The position numbers and the translations under genes are program-made. This document shows, in pieces, positions 1 to 11,017 of a stretch of 64,000 nucleotides of DNA; within the stretch, counting starts at the first letter, position 1, and each line of letters starts with the position of its first letter. This DNA is from Episyrphus balteatus (Eukaryota > Arthropoda > Insecta > Diptera > Syrphidae): assembly GCF_945859705.1 (NCBI RefSeq), contig NC_079135.1, positions 28,321,679 through 28,385,678 of the forward strand, read 5' to 3'. The notes beneath the pieces were generated by a model, which worked only from the letters and a program-made list of their open reading frames with translations, was not told the DNA's origin and searched no databases.

Positions 1-92
1 TTCTTCTCCATTTGGTATTCGGTATTCGGCCGAATAGTTTAACTATTCGGGCCGAATACCGAATAGTGGCCGAATGTTCGCGGCATCTCTAG
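1..92. mobile_element. Right end of a hAT-like element, cut by the window edge
   Basis: Positions 10-60 form a near-perfect palindrome built from GGTATTCGGCCGAATAG and its complement, followed by more TTCGG/CCGAAT repeats. Read on the minus strand, the segment starts TAGAGATGCCGCGAA, which resembles the CAGNGNTGCC start of many hAT terminal inverted repeats. The other end would lie left of the window, so neither a partner repeat nor a target duplication can be checked. It could also be an unrelated foldback. Confidence 0.35.
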
Positions 93-837
93 TTATAGTG
101 TATTTGTGTACTTTAGCCAAGCCAAGTGTATCGAAAAAAGTACAATCGTAACGACTTTTGCAACCCAGATGTGAATATGTGAAAGAAAAAGAAAAGTGAT
201 GCCGTTCCGTTGATGTTGAAAATTTTAATATTGGTCGGCGCTCGGCGAATAGGGAAGTTCGAACATTTGTCCTTGTCTTCTCTTTCTATTTACAGTTACT
301 ATTTTGACGTTTTAAACTCGGCGAAAATCAAAACAAACCAACAAAACAAAAAAGCAAAAAATACAGCATAGAAATATATTTTAAATTCCGTAATTTTTTC
401 GATTTTTAGACACTAAATTAAGTTATAGTAGAACGTTACTACCAAAAAAACACTTGAAATCGATTTGTATGAGTTTTTTTTTACAAACAACAGTTCTTTA
501 AAATTGCGCGCGTCCTTGAAAAATTTGGTTTGTTTTGATCTTCACCCAGTTTAGGAGATATTTTTTTCTATTTTCTTTTGTTCTTTTGGTACTGACAGAT
601 GAGCGAAATTCCGAATTGCATTTTGCATTTGCTTAAGTTATAATTTGTGCATTTTTAGAGCTTTGACCAGCGTTGCCATTCAGTCAAAATTATGCCTCAC
701 TTGAAAAAAAATTATGCCTTTTCAAATTAATTATGCCTCAATTTAAATTTCTTAGTTTATGCTAAAAAAATTATTATTATACAAAAAGTACACAAGTACA
801 CAAAACGAAATGTTTATTTAATCAATTTATACATTAA

Positions 838-1224
838 GGGCCAATTTTTCAATAGTCATATAAACCTCAGATAGAGATTATTCCTACGAATAAAATTTTT
901 TATATTGAAATTTATTCTTCTGATAGTCTAACTCATAAACAAAAAATACCAAGACTGGAAAATTTCCTACGTCTTCCCCCCCAAAACCCTTTTGTGTTCA
1001 GTGTTGTCTGTGAATATATGTGAAAGCCACCACGTTGGTAAATGACGTTAACACGCACACATTTATAGATTCACGACATTCACCACACATCCAACACGAA
1101 CACAACGATAGGTTCACGACATTCACCACACCTCGCAGCTTGTAGGCAAACGTCAGTTGACCGCCGAGTTTCCAGTCTTGGTATTTTTTGTTTATGGTCT
1201 AACTGACGATTGAAAAATCGGGGC
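838..1224. mobile_element. Harbinger-like MITE, copy A (interrupted)
   Basis: It starts GGGCCAATTTTTCAATAGTC and ends with the inverted form ATTGAAAAATCGGGGC, flanked by TAA at 835-837 and 1225-1227. It aligns over its whole length with the minus strand of the small copy at 7299-7417, except for an insertion (934-1196) that splits it. Three-base TTA/TAA duplications with GGGCC ends are typical of PIF/Harbinger-derived MITEs; the superfamily call is inference from ends alone. It lies inside the hAT-like element at 668-2387. Confidence 0.75.
934..1196. mobile_element. Nested 263-bp MITE with perfect 28-bp TIRs
   Basis: The first and last 28 bases are perfect inverted repeats beginning CATAAACAAAAAATACCAAG. 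The 8-bp GTCTAACT is present at 926-933 and 1197-1204 and occurs once at the equivalent place in the uninterrupted sister copy (7299-7417), which proves an insertion event. The interior holds a direct repeat of TTCACGACATTCACCACAC. The 8-bp duplication fits hAT or P-type transposition. Confidence 0.85.
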
Positions 1225-1531
1225 TAAGGCAACTTATTTGTCACGTAACGGAAACTTATTTTCTTCGAAAGGAATATTTCAAGACGTTGCTTCATATAAA
1301 TGGAAGAAATTAGTGGCCAATTTTTTTCACCAATAAAAAATATTAGCCTATTTGCAAGCGTTTTAGACCTTTTTACAGCAACAAAATTAAAAGCTGAAAC
1401 ACAATCACGCTTTGCGGTCGATTTTGACAACTGCGAAAAGTTCAACCATACGAAAACGAAATCTGTGTAACCTCCCACAATGACGCTTTTCTTACGTACG
1501 CTTTTTTTGACAAACGTAAGGAAACGTAAGA

Positions 1532-1576
1532 AAGCGAGCAAAAGTTCAACCAGACTGAACTTTTGCTCGCTTTCTG
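1532..1576. repeat. Short perfect hairpin
   Basis: GAAAGCGAGCAAAAGTTCA and its exact complement are separated by about 7 bases. It sits in the interior of the 668-2387 element and is probably part of a small inserted or internal palindrome. No gene function is apparent. Confidence 0.5.
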
Positions 1577-2395
1577 ACATTTATCAGACATAGTTACAGT
1601 CCCCACCCACATTATTATTGCGCCAAATGTGAATAAAAAAAAATAAATTATTGCAAACCTAGGTGTGTTTTTTAATTTATCTATATAGATTTTGCACAAA
1701 AAACGACATCGAGATATTTTAAATCAAAACAATTTACGTATTAAAAACAAAAATAATTTAATGATGTTGTAGACTGAGTTTTACTGTTAAAAACAATTTA
1801 TTTTGATTGGTTTTGTTTTTATAACTATAGGATTAAAGAATAAACAAATTTCTATGCATTTTTTGAATACATTAATATCCTTTTTCATTTTTCCACAATT
1901 AAATCAAGATAAAGACCTGGCCCAATAATTTTGTGAGTGACTGTGTTTTTTTTTATTTGACAGCAGATTTTTTGTTTCAATCAGCTGTTCGAAGTCAAAG
2001 TGACAGAAGCGCGCTTTGAGGATTTCTCAACGTAACGCGATGACGCGTCTGGCAAAGCGTGATTGTGCTTCTGCTTTTAGATTCTTTTCTAGTAAAAGTG
2101 ATTAGTGTGAAAAAAATTCTTCGAAAAATTAAACACTACCAAGAGTTAAATGGTAAAAACAAATTCTGTATATAAAATTTCGAACAACCTTTATTTAAAA
2201 GATATAGAAAATATTAGTTTTTTTAGTCTTTTTATCCAAATATTTAAAAAATTATAAGAAACTTTTAAAATATAAATCAAGAGTAGAATGAAAAAAATTA
2301 TGCCTTTTTGACAAAAAATAAGCCTCAATGCCTTAGATAATAAAATTATGCCTAAAAGGCATAATTATGCCTCAGTTGGCATCGCTGGCTTTGAC

Positions 2396-4140
2396 CTTCC
2401 TATACTCTTTTTAACTTCTAATCTAATTATTCTAAATTTAGCATTAGCATATTTTTGGTTTTGAACTTTGAAGTAGTTCAAGGAAGGTTTAAGTTGCTTC
2501 GGTTATTATCGATTTAAAGATTTTATCATGTTCAATTTTTTATTAGTTTTTACATACATACAAAGCTGCTATATGAAAAATCATGACATTAATGAAAATA
2601 AAAAATCAAATGAATCGAGTTTAAATTTTAAGCGCGAATTTGAATGAAAATAAATAAAAAAAATGTTTGCATTGAAATCAATGCAAAATGTGTGCATTAA
2701 TAATTTTTTTTAAATATTCGTCGAATGTGCTACAATTTTGAATATTTGACCTTACTAGCTTCAATATTAGGTATAGTTGAATTGAAACTTGAAAAAGCTA
2801 ATGTATGGACAAATCTCAAATACAGTTGATAACGGATATAAGAAATTCCAAAAAACCAGAGAATTCCTTTCTTATGTATATCCGTGTTTTCTTATAGAAA
2901 AAAAGTGTATATAAGAAAGAAAAATTCTTATATAAATAAAATATACCTACATAAAGAAATAAATTTTCTTATGTTAATACAAATTGCACATAAGAAATAA
3001 AATTTCTATTATAAATCATAGCATATTTGTTTCGTTTTTATAGAAAATGTAGGTATTTCTTTTCTTAGATGACATTTTTGAACCACAACAAACGAACACA
3101 AACAATGGACGGTGTTCACATTGGCCTCAGTCAACCGACTCATTTTGACGTACATATGTATAGTCCAGTGCATTTATAATTTGACCCAGCAGTTTGTACC
3201 ACCCCCAAATTTTTTTTGCTCATTCGATAGAGCATTGGCTGAATATCATTACACTGATTTTTCGCACTCGCGAAATTCACCTTACGGCCGCCATATTGGA
3301 TTTTAGTTTTTGTTGAATATCTCGATTTCTATTTATCCTACATAAAAGTTGTGTAAACAAGAAACGTAGGCAATTAAATTTCGCGTCTTTTATGTTAAGA
3401 ACATTTTTTCGATATTTTGAATATTAAAAAAGTTACAAGCCAAAGAGTAAAAAAAAAACCGACAAAATGACAATTGTAAAGTTTTGAGCACTTTTTATCA
3501 AAACTGTTAATGAAACGATGTAAACTCTGGTAAATTTGGTAAAGTGGTAAATGTGTCAAAATTTGGTATGGGTTAAACAGTTTCTTTACCAGATTTCCCC
3601 AGAGTTTACACCGTTGCACGAATACCCACCCCTATTATGAAAGTAACCGTAACGATTGATTAATTTGTAATATTTTTTTAAAGAAAACATTTTGAAATTT
3701 TTTATTATAATTTTTTTTTTTAATTTCAAAAGCGTTATTTTTTGAATTGATACTTTCACATCCTTGATTTCAACGAGATTTTTACATTTTGTAAAAGAAT
3801 CGAATCCACTTGGAATTTTCTTTTTTCTTTTTTTTTTTCAATTCCAACGTGAGTTGAATCGCCGAATTCTAGGTTTGAGAAGCTCTGAATATTCTTCTTC
3901 ATTTCGAATTTGCAAAAAATTTCGAAAATGCCGTTGTGTTCGAAAAAATGACAGCCGACTAGGACAAAAAAAACTCTTGTCATCTGTCACAATTCTTGTC
4001 GCACTCGGCATTTTTTCTTCAAAAAAGCTTGAATCTCTCTATCCATCACCCATCAGCATAAAAAATATTAATCTCCAATCAACTCCTGATGGAATCCCAG
4101 AATTTTTCTTATCCTCAATCAGAGGAAGCAACAGGGGCTA
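2396..4140. other. AT-rich non-coding stretch with small hairpins
   Basis: I see no gene here. There is a hairpin around GGATATAAGAAATTCC at 2832-2884, and a roughly 92-bp inverted pair at 3521-3612 (GTAAACTCTGG against CCAGAGTTTAC), which resembles a tiny MITE. The open frames in 3764-4141 look like chance frames in simple-sequence DNA. Confidence 0.5.
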
Positions 4141-5172
4141 ACTTTAGCTAAATCAATGCAACTTATCACCTATATAAAAGGGAAAAAAAAAAAAAAAAAA
4201 AATGAAAATTATATAAAGTTACATAAAGACTAAAATCACCTGAAAAAAAAAAATTATCATAAACAAAGTAAATGAAATCAAATCAATTAACACAATTCTA
4301 AATCTTAATAATTAAATCCTAAACAAACACAAAATACATTCAAAGTAATTATAATTATCATACATCATTATTATTGACTAAAGCTGGGTCAAAACTATAC
4401 TATTATTGTTTGCTTTGCCTTCAACTATAATGTACTAGTTCTAAGAATAATAAAAACGAGAAATGATAAAATATTTTCAATTACACTAACAACACTCATC
4501 ATTCACTACAAAAAACACACTTAAATAAAATTTTATCTCCAAAAGAAAAATATATATAAGAAAACTAAATAAATCATTGATTAATCTCAAACAAGTAACA
4601 TTTAACATTCAATTTTCAAAATATCAAAATGAAAGTAATCCTAAATGAATAAAAATAAAACAAACAAACACTCAATTTTATGAAGATACAAATTATAAGT
4701 AAAACAAAAATATCTATATCAACAAAATTCGAAAACAAATGATAAATAAACAAAAAAAAAAAAAAAAATATAAATATCAAAACTGACATCTAGTAGGTCA
4801 TCTCAATAAATACCAAAAAGAAATCATATGTTCAATTATATCTTTATGTCATATATTCGTTCATCTCAATCTCTGTATTTATAATGTACCTCTTCTATCT
4901 TATTGTATATATATGTATCTTATTATTTTAGTATTAGTAATGACAAACGTCAAAGAAAATTTTTAGTTCGTGAGCGAGAACCATTATACTCTTTAAGAAT
5001 GAAAAAGACAAGCCATGTTGGCACTCAAAAATAAATTAATCGAAAAGGAAGGCCATACATTACAGCCTCCTATCATTATACAAGAAAGAAAAGTCCAGAT
5101 ATGTATTCCTATGTATTCATGTAACTATCTCGTTTTAAAGTCTCAATAAAATACAATACAATACAATACAAA
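4141..5172 (+). repeat. A-rich, G-poor segment ending in a LINE-like (AATAC)n tail
   Basis: About 1 kb of strongly strand-asymmetric sequence (A-rich, very few G) ends in a TCAATAAAATACAATACAATACAATACA run at about 5141-5172. A polyadenylation-like AATAAA followed by a short tandem tail is how many non-LTR retrotransposon 3' ends look. No reverse-transcriptase frame is visible, so this would be a 5'-truncated copy or only a 3' UTR. It ends about 95 bp upstream of the UBXN1-like start codon, so it may form part of that promoter or 5' UTR. The LINE identity is inference. Confidence 0.35.
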
Positions 5173-5267
5173 AAAGCAAATTTCATTGTTTTGTGTATTT
5201 GCCAAATAAAAATAAAACTAAAATAAAAACCACATTTTAATAAAAATATTCAATATCCAATTAAAAA

Positions 5268-8200
5268 ATGTCCGAAATTCAAACACTTGTTGACATGGGT
5301 TTCTCCAAAGAAAGAGCGTAAGTACAAAAAAAAAAAAAAAACTAATTATTCAACCGCGATTCCTCTCTCGTACAAGATAAAGAATATTCTATGAAATTCC
5401 ATTCCCATAGTGAATATGCTGTCAAAGCAACCAATTTCAAAGGTGTCGAACCAGCTATGGAATGGTTACTAGCTCATGCCGACGAAGAAATCCCTGCTCA
5501 AGTCGGCGCAACTGAGTCATCGACTGGTCAGAGTTTGCAGGCAACTACATCGGCTGCCGGCCCAACCACTGCCACTTCAAATGATGCCGAAGCTTCATCT
5601 AGCACTCCAGCAGCAACGGCGGCAGCGGGAGCAGCAGCAGAAACTGCCAAATCCCTAAAATGTGATGATTGTGGTAAACTATTTAAAGATCAATCCGAAG
5701 TTGAGTTCCATGCTGCCAAAACTGGGCACAGTAATTTCTCAGAATCCACTGAAGAAAAGAAACCTCTGACCGAAGAGGAAAAGAAGGCACAGCTCGCTCT
5801 TATTGAGGAGAAACTAAAACAAAAGCGTATTGAGCGGGAGGAACGTGAACGGGTAGAAGCTTCGGAGCGGGAGAAGAATCGTATCAAATCTGGCAAAGAC
5901 ATGACAGAGGCTCGTCAGCGGATGGAAGAGATGGAAATGAAAAAGATTGTAGAACAGAGAAAGCGAGAGAAGGAAGAGGAGAAGGCGGCTAGGGAACGAG
6001 TTAGAGCACAGATTGAAGCTGACAAAGCTGCTCGCAGAGCAAGGTAAACTATACTTTGTTTTTGTTTGTTGTAGTGGAGTAACTAAAGCAAATTCTATTA
6101 GGGAACCCTGTCGGACAGCTCCGATCTTGATGATCTTCTTTTTTTTAAACGTTTGTAATTAACACGGGACGGTTTTTTCTAACTTTGTCTGTTTTTTCTG
6201 CATTATCGCAAGAAAGTATTGACTTTATACAAATACGATTCATGTCCCCCTGATTCTAAATATATGATTTTAATTTTGGCATTTTTATCCGTTAGAGCCT
6301 TTTTTACCCATCAGTCCCTTTTTTTTTTTGTCTATTTTTGACAATTCTGTTTATTTTGTATGCCTTTTTTAAGTTGTATATTGCTTTCTTGAATCTTAAT
6401 TTCTATGTATAAGATAATAGATAGAAATTTCGTTCACTTGATTATTTCGCTTTAAAATATGGCCATAACATAACCGTAAATAAATTAGCTTCAAATGAAC
6501 ACATTAGATTGAGTAGGTACTTTTCTTTTAAATTTTAAATTAAATTTCTTGTTTTTTTTTCGATGTTTTAAAGCAAAAAAAAAACAAATTTAATTTCGTT
6601 CAAGATTTCAAATTTTATATTTAAAATTTCGTTTACCTTCAGCTGCGTAATAGGCTGAAAACTCAAATTTTTGAAAGCTTGCAAAAATCAGGTAGTTTTG
6701 AGAGACTGTACATTTTTTGAAAAATTTCACATCATTAAAAAATTTCACATTAGCCTATTAAGTTACCTGTCAACTTAAACTAAACAAACACCAAAAGCAA
6801 ATAATGTTTCTCGTTTGTTTTTTACGCTGATAAAAATGACACTCGATTTCGTGCTTACAAAGTGTTATTACCCTTAGAGCCAATCTTCTAATAAACAGTC
6901 AGTTAACTGTTCGACGAATAAAGTTATTAGGCTCATAAACAATCAGATAAAAACATTGAATTTTTCAATCAAGAATAATTTATTCTACAGAATAACAAAA
7001 AAAAATTCTCAAATTCAAAAATATTTAAAATTAAACGTCATTTTTATTCATGATTGTTTTTGTTTTCTTGTGTTCCACTGTATTTTTTTCAAAATTCTTT
7101 CAAAACAGCTTTGACAACTGACACAATATTTTTGTTGAGATTATTCCTTAGAATAATTTTTATTCGTCTCTGAAAGAAGCAGATAGTTTTATTCTAAGGA
7201 ATAAGCTTTATCTGCTTGTTGAAAAATTGATTTTTTCTCTATCCTTAGGAATAAGTACTAAATGATTGTTTAACTGACTATTGAAAAATTGGCCCTTAGC
7301 CTTGATTTTTCAATCGTCAGTTAGATTATAAGAAGAATAAATGTCAATATAAAAAAAACTTTTATTCCTAGGAATAAGCTCTAACTTAGGTTTATCGGAC
7401 TATTGAAAAATTGGCCCTTAAGGTCTTAAAAAATAAGGGTTTCGTTTTATATCAAATAGAATGAATTAAAGAAATTCTAAAGACATAAAGCTATTGATCT
7501 GAAAAACATTTATATCAAAAGTTCCTTTAGTTCCTGAGAAAAAGCTTCTCAAAGTTACAAATTTTAAATGGACTTGACCCATTGTTATTCTGAACGCCTC
7601 AATTATTGAAAATACACTATTTTTTTCAATCAGTGACTAAAAATAGTTGAACAAATAAATTCTGTAAATTAATGGCGACATCAACTCCAGACTTCCCGAA
7701 AACATTGAAGTATATAACTTAAATCGGGTCTACTCGTTTCTGCTCAAGTAGAGAGGTCTTTCAGCTCATTTAAGACGCTTCTTAAAGACAACCGCAGGAG
7801 GCAGTTTCCTGAATACTTAAAAAAAGCTTTAGGTAGTTCAATACTTTCATAATCAAATATCAAGCAATTTTTTCTTTTTATTTAAAAAAAAAACTTCTAT
7901 TGGATATTTATTTGCTTGTTTGAATTTTTTAAGGTCATAAAAATCCTTTTCCTGGTAATTAAAAATACTTTAAACTCTATAGGTTTAAAATTGCCGACGT
8001 TGCCGTATTGTTTTTAAAAATTTAAATTAAACTTTTTGTGAACAAATCCAATTTTTTTGCTTAAATTTTGTAAATTAAATAATACCGAAAGATTCTCTAG
8101 GTATTTTAAGGAAAAAAAAGAGAGTAAAGAACACAATCTTCCATCGCTTAAGCGATAAATACAATTTTCTTACAAACTGACTTCAAACACAAAAAAATAT

Positions 8201-11017
8201 TTTGAAAACAACAGCAACGCCTACAATATTAATAAACACATTTTTAAAAAGCTTGAAGCTCTTATCAGTTAAATTTAAAACCACTAAGATCCGATTTTCC
8301 AATCTTCTAATAAACAGTCAGTTAACTGTTCGACGAATAAAGTTATTAGGCTCATAAACAATCAGAAAACAAAATTGAATTTTTCAATCAAGAAAACTCT
8401 ATTCTACAGAATAACAAAAAAAAAATGTCAAATTCAAAAATATTCAAAATTAAACGTCATTTTTGTTCATAATTGTTTTTGTTTTCTTGTGTTCCCTTCT
8501 ATTTTTTAAACGCATTGGTCTTTAAATTTGTGAAAAACAGCATATTTATAATCTCAAAGAAATCCATTTTATCAATATTTTCTTCAAAACAGCTTTCACA
8601 ATTGACACACTATTTTTGTTGAGATTATTCCTTAGAATAATTTTTATTCGTCTCTGAAAGAAGCAGATAGTTTTATTCCTCTAATAAATATTTTATTTCT
8701 AGGAAAAAGCTATGTATGTATATCTGACTGTTGAAAAATTGATTTTTTCTGGGGAATAAGTACTAACTGACTGTTTGACTGACTATTGAAAAATTGGCCC
8801 TAAATGTAATGAAGAGTTTAAGAAAAAACGGTCCTCAAACACATAATTTAGAAAATTTTTAAAATTTTTTGGCCATAAACATTTTTAGTTGAATTCCGAA
8901 GAGGAAAAGGTATACAGGGTGTCCCACAGTCACCGCCCCAAATGAAAACCATGGATTTCTGACGTCATTTTAAGTCGAAAAACTTAAGTGGTAATTTTTT
9001 CGTTTTCGTCCCGTTTTCGAGTTATGACGGTTTTTATGATTTTTGCTCTCTTTTCCTTTAAAGATTCGAAAGATTTTTTTTTACAACCAATCAAGAATTT
9101 ATTACAGTTTAAGTTTGTTTCAAAAAATTTTTTTCTACGCACAACCGTTTCTCCGCAATTTTGCATCAAACACAATTTTCTTCGTTTTTTAAGTTCTTTT
9201 TTACACTTTCATATCATTTTAGTCAAAAAAACACATTAATAAGTATTAATTTTTTGCGCTTATTTTTAAAGCTCAGTTTATTAACATAAACAAAATAAGT
9301 TTTTATTCATAAAAAAGACTACTGAAAGTAATTAAAAAAAAATTAACAAACTGAGTGAATTAAAAAAAAAATAATTTTTAAATACAAAATGAATTAAAAA
9401 CTTTTTTCTGAGCTACTGTGGTTAAGAAAAGAACAAATAGATAAATCTCAGAAAAAGTTTTAATTCATTTTAATTAATATTGTATTTAAAAATTACTTTT
9501 TTTTTTAATTCACTCAGTTTGTTTATTTTTTTTAATTACTTTCAGTAGCCTTTTTTATGAAATAAAATTTATTTTTTTTATGAAAATAAACTGGGCTTTA
9601 ATAAAAAGCACAAAAAATCAATGCTCATTAACGTGTTTTTTTTACTTAAATGATATGAAAGTGTAAAAAACAACTTAAAAAACGAAGAAAATTGTGTTTG
9701 ATGCAAAATTGTGGAGAAACGGTTTTCCACAGAAAAAAAAGTTTTGAGACAAACTTAAACTGCAATAAATTCTTGATTGGTTGCAAAAAAAATCTTTTAA
9801 ATCAAACGTAGTTTGGCAAAGATAAGGCCAGTTAAAGGACAAGAGAGCAAAAATCATAAAAACCGTCATAACTCGAAAACGGGACGAAAACGAAAAAATT
9901 ACCACTTAAGTTTTTCGACTTAAAATGACGTCAGAAATCCATGGTTTTCATTTGGGGCGGTGACTGTGGGACACCCTGTATATTACAGTTTTGAAAAAAT
10001 AAATTAAAAGCTACCTACTTCATAGTATTTTTTCTGATAAAAACTGAATTTTTGTATTGAAATAATTGATTTTCTCTAAGACTTTGACAAATAAGACCTT
10101 CAAACCGACGCTATTAAACCTTCGACAATAAGGCCTTTTGAATGAAGAAAAAATTATATATACATAAGTTAAATTTTTTTCCAAAAACTTCTATTAAAAA
10201 AAGTTCTTCGAAAACGAAATACTTTTTGATTTTTTTTTTTATTAACTGTAAAACATATTGACATTTCCTTTTCTGAATTCAAATAAAAATAAAATAATGG
10301 CAAAATATTTTGAAAAATAAATCCATATTTTAGTACGAAAAAGTTTTAAAAAAGGTTGAAATTTTTTTAAATAATTTTTTTTTTTTTTTTTTCAAAATTC
10401 TGAGATTGAGGACCAGTTTTTCAAAAAAGGAGAAATATTTTTGCTTTTTAAGAACGTGCATATAAATATTTTTTCCGTTGTGTCAATTTTAAACCTTTAG
10501 AGGTTAAAGTATTTTTAATTACTGAAGTTTGAAAAAAAGATCATCAAAATCGGAGCTGTTCGGCTGTTTTTTGAGCTTGAGTTACCCCACCTTTTCTTAT
10601 CCTAAGATGGCTAAATTCGACTATGTATATTCCCTTGCTTTAATTTAAAATTAAATCTTTACACTTTGCAGAGACCAAGGACCTACTTCACCTCAGTCGG
10701 CTGTAAGTTCGACAACTCCTACTCCAGCACCTGCTGCTGTTGTCACATCACCCAAGCAACCACCCAAGGATTACACAAACACTAGAATTCAAATCCGTTT
10801 GACAGACGGATCCACACTAACCGAGACATTTGGTGTCAAGGAGCAATTGTCTGCTGTTCGTGTATTCATTCAGATGAAGCAAGGAGCCGATCTGCCATTC
10901 GGTTTAATGACATCGTTCCCAAGAAAAGTTTTCTCTGATGATGACTTTGAGAAGCCATTGGAGGTATTGGGCTTAGTGCCTTCAGCTGTTTTAATCGTTA
11001 CCAAAGCATTGGCGTAA
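5268..11017 (+). CDS. UBXN1-like UBA/UBX-domain protein (p97/VCP cofactor)
   Basis: Three exons, 5268-5317, 5411-6043 and 10672-11017, join in frame to 342 residues; donors GTAAGT and GTAAAC and acceptors CATAG and TTGCAG are visible. The UBA domain is at residues 1-45 (LVDMGFSKERA then GVEPAMEWLLAH), split by intron 1. Residues 101-123 hold a C2H2 zinc finger (C101, C104, H117, H123), followed by a charged coiled coil (about 130-228) with IKSGKDMTEAR, then a Pro/Thr linker. A UBX fold at about 265-340 includes the SFPRK loop (309-313) that contacts p97 in this family. Such proteins link ubiquitinated clients to the p97/VCP ATPase in ERAD and quality control. The layout matches the fly UBXN1 orthologue (CG8209-like). 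Start chosen because exon 1 supplies the first UBA helix. Intron 2 is full of transposon debris. Confidence 0.93.
6877..7295. mobile_element. Harbinger-like MITE, copy C
   Basis: Ends GAGCCAATCTTC and ATTGAAAAATTGGCCC, flanked by TTA at 6874-6876 and 7296-7298. Its first about 75 bases (CTTCTAATAAACAGTCAG onward) are nearly identical to copy D at 8288-8800. It carries internal TATTCCTTAGGAATAA-type motifs also found in copies A and B. Its right TTA serves as the left TTA of the next element. Confidence 0.8.
7299..7417. mobile_element. Harbinger-like MITE, copy B (119 bp, minimal form)
   Basis: Ends GCCTTGATTTTTCAATCGTC and ACTATTGAAAAATTGGCCC, flanked by TTA at 7296-7298 and 7418-7420. Its minus strand aligns end to end with copy A at 838-1224 once the nested insert is removed. 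It abuts copy C, with only one shared TTA between them. Confidence 0.8.
7727..7852 (+). pseudogene. Decayed hAT transposase C-terminus (dimerisation domain)
   Basis: A 41-codon open segment reads SAQVERSFSSFKTLLKDNRR and continues to EYLKKAL before a stop. The pattern VERSFS-x-FK-x3-L-x-DNRR-x5-E-x-LKK-x-L matches the conserved end of hAT-family dimerisation domains (PF05699 type). Upstream reading is broken by stops and shifts, so only the tail survives. It sits in the UBXN1-like intron in the same orientation as that gene. It is an old transposon fragment, not an exon: the flanking coding exons join in frame without it. Confidence 0.7.
8288..8800. mobile_element. Harbinger-like MITE, copy D (513 bp)
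   Basis: The right end is ACTATTGAAAAATTGGCCC and the left end a diverged GATCCGATTTTCCAATCTTC; TAA flanks at 8285-8287 and 8801-8803. It shares its first part with copy C and has about 95 additional internal bases. Same family as the copies at 838, 6877 and 7299. Confidence 0.75.
8913..9980. mobile_element. Foldback element with TACAGGGTGTCCCA ends, TA-flanked
   Basis: The two halves are near-complete inverted copies of each other (arms of roughly 500 bp meeting near 9415-9430). The outermost bases are TACAGGGTGTCCCACAGTC and its complement, with TA on each side. The TA duplication and TACAGGG start fit an IS630-Tc1-mariner-type non-autonomous element, but no transposase is present. Apparent open frames on both strands (starting VIFSFSSRFRV) are mirror images caused by the palindrome. 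Confidence 0.8.

Larger units (their letters stand above)
668..2387. mobile_element. hAT-like non-autonomous element with 8-bp target duplication
   Basis: The ends are CAGCGTTGCCA (668) and its near-complement TGGCATCGCTG (ending 2387). The 8 bp GCTTTGAC flanks both sides exactly (660-667 and 2388-2395). TIRs of the CAGNGNTGCCA type with 8-bp duplications are typical of hAT transposons. Subterminal regions on both sides carry repeated ATTATGCCT motifs. No transposase reading frame is seen. The interior holds at least two later insertions (838-1224 and, within that, 934-1196) and an inverted pair at about 1386-1415 and 2053-2080, which may mark a further nested element. Confidence 0.85.
6044..10671 (+). 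other. Intron 2 of the UBXN1-like gene (transposon-rich)
   Basis: The intron lies between donor GTAAAC and acceptor TTTGCAG. It holds three Harbinger-like MITEs (6877-7295, 7299-7417, 8288-8800), a decayed hAT transposase tail (7727-7852) and a 1.07-kb foldback (8913-9980). A weak repeat at 6640-6790 shares CAGCTGCGTA with the inverted repeat at 34608-34722. The remainder is plain AT-rich sequence. No nested functional gene is seen. Confidence 0.85.

Noticed and set aside
3764..4141. 125-codon open frame on +
   Set aside because: Low-complexity start (poly-Phe), no family resemblance, and a short inverse frame overlaps it; treated as chance.
8984..9905. Similar small proteins on both strands (starting VIFSFSSRFRV)
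   Set aside because: They are mirror copies produced by the arms of the foldback element at 8913-9980.
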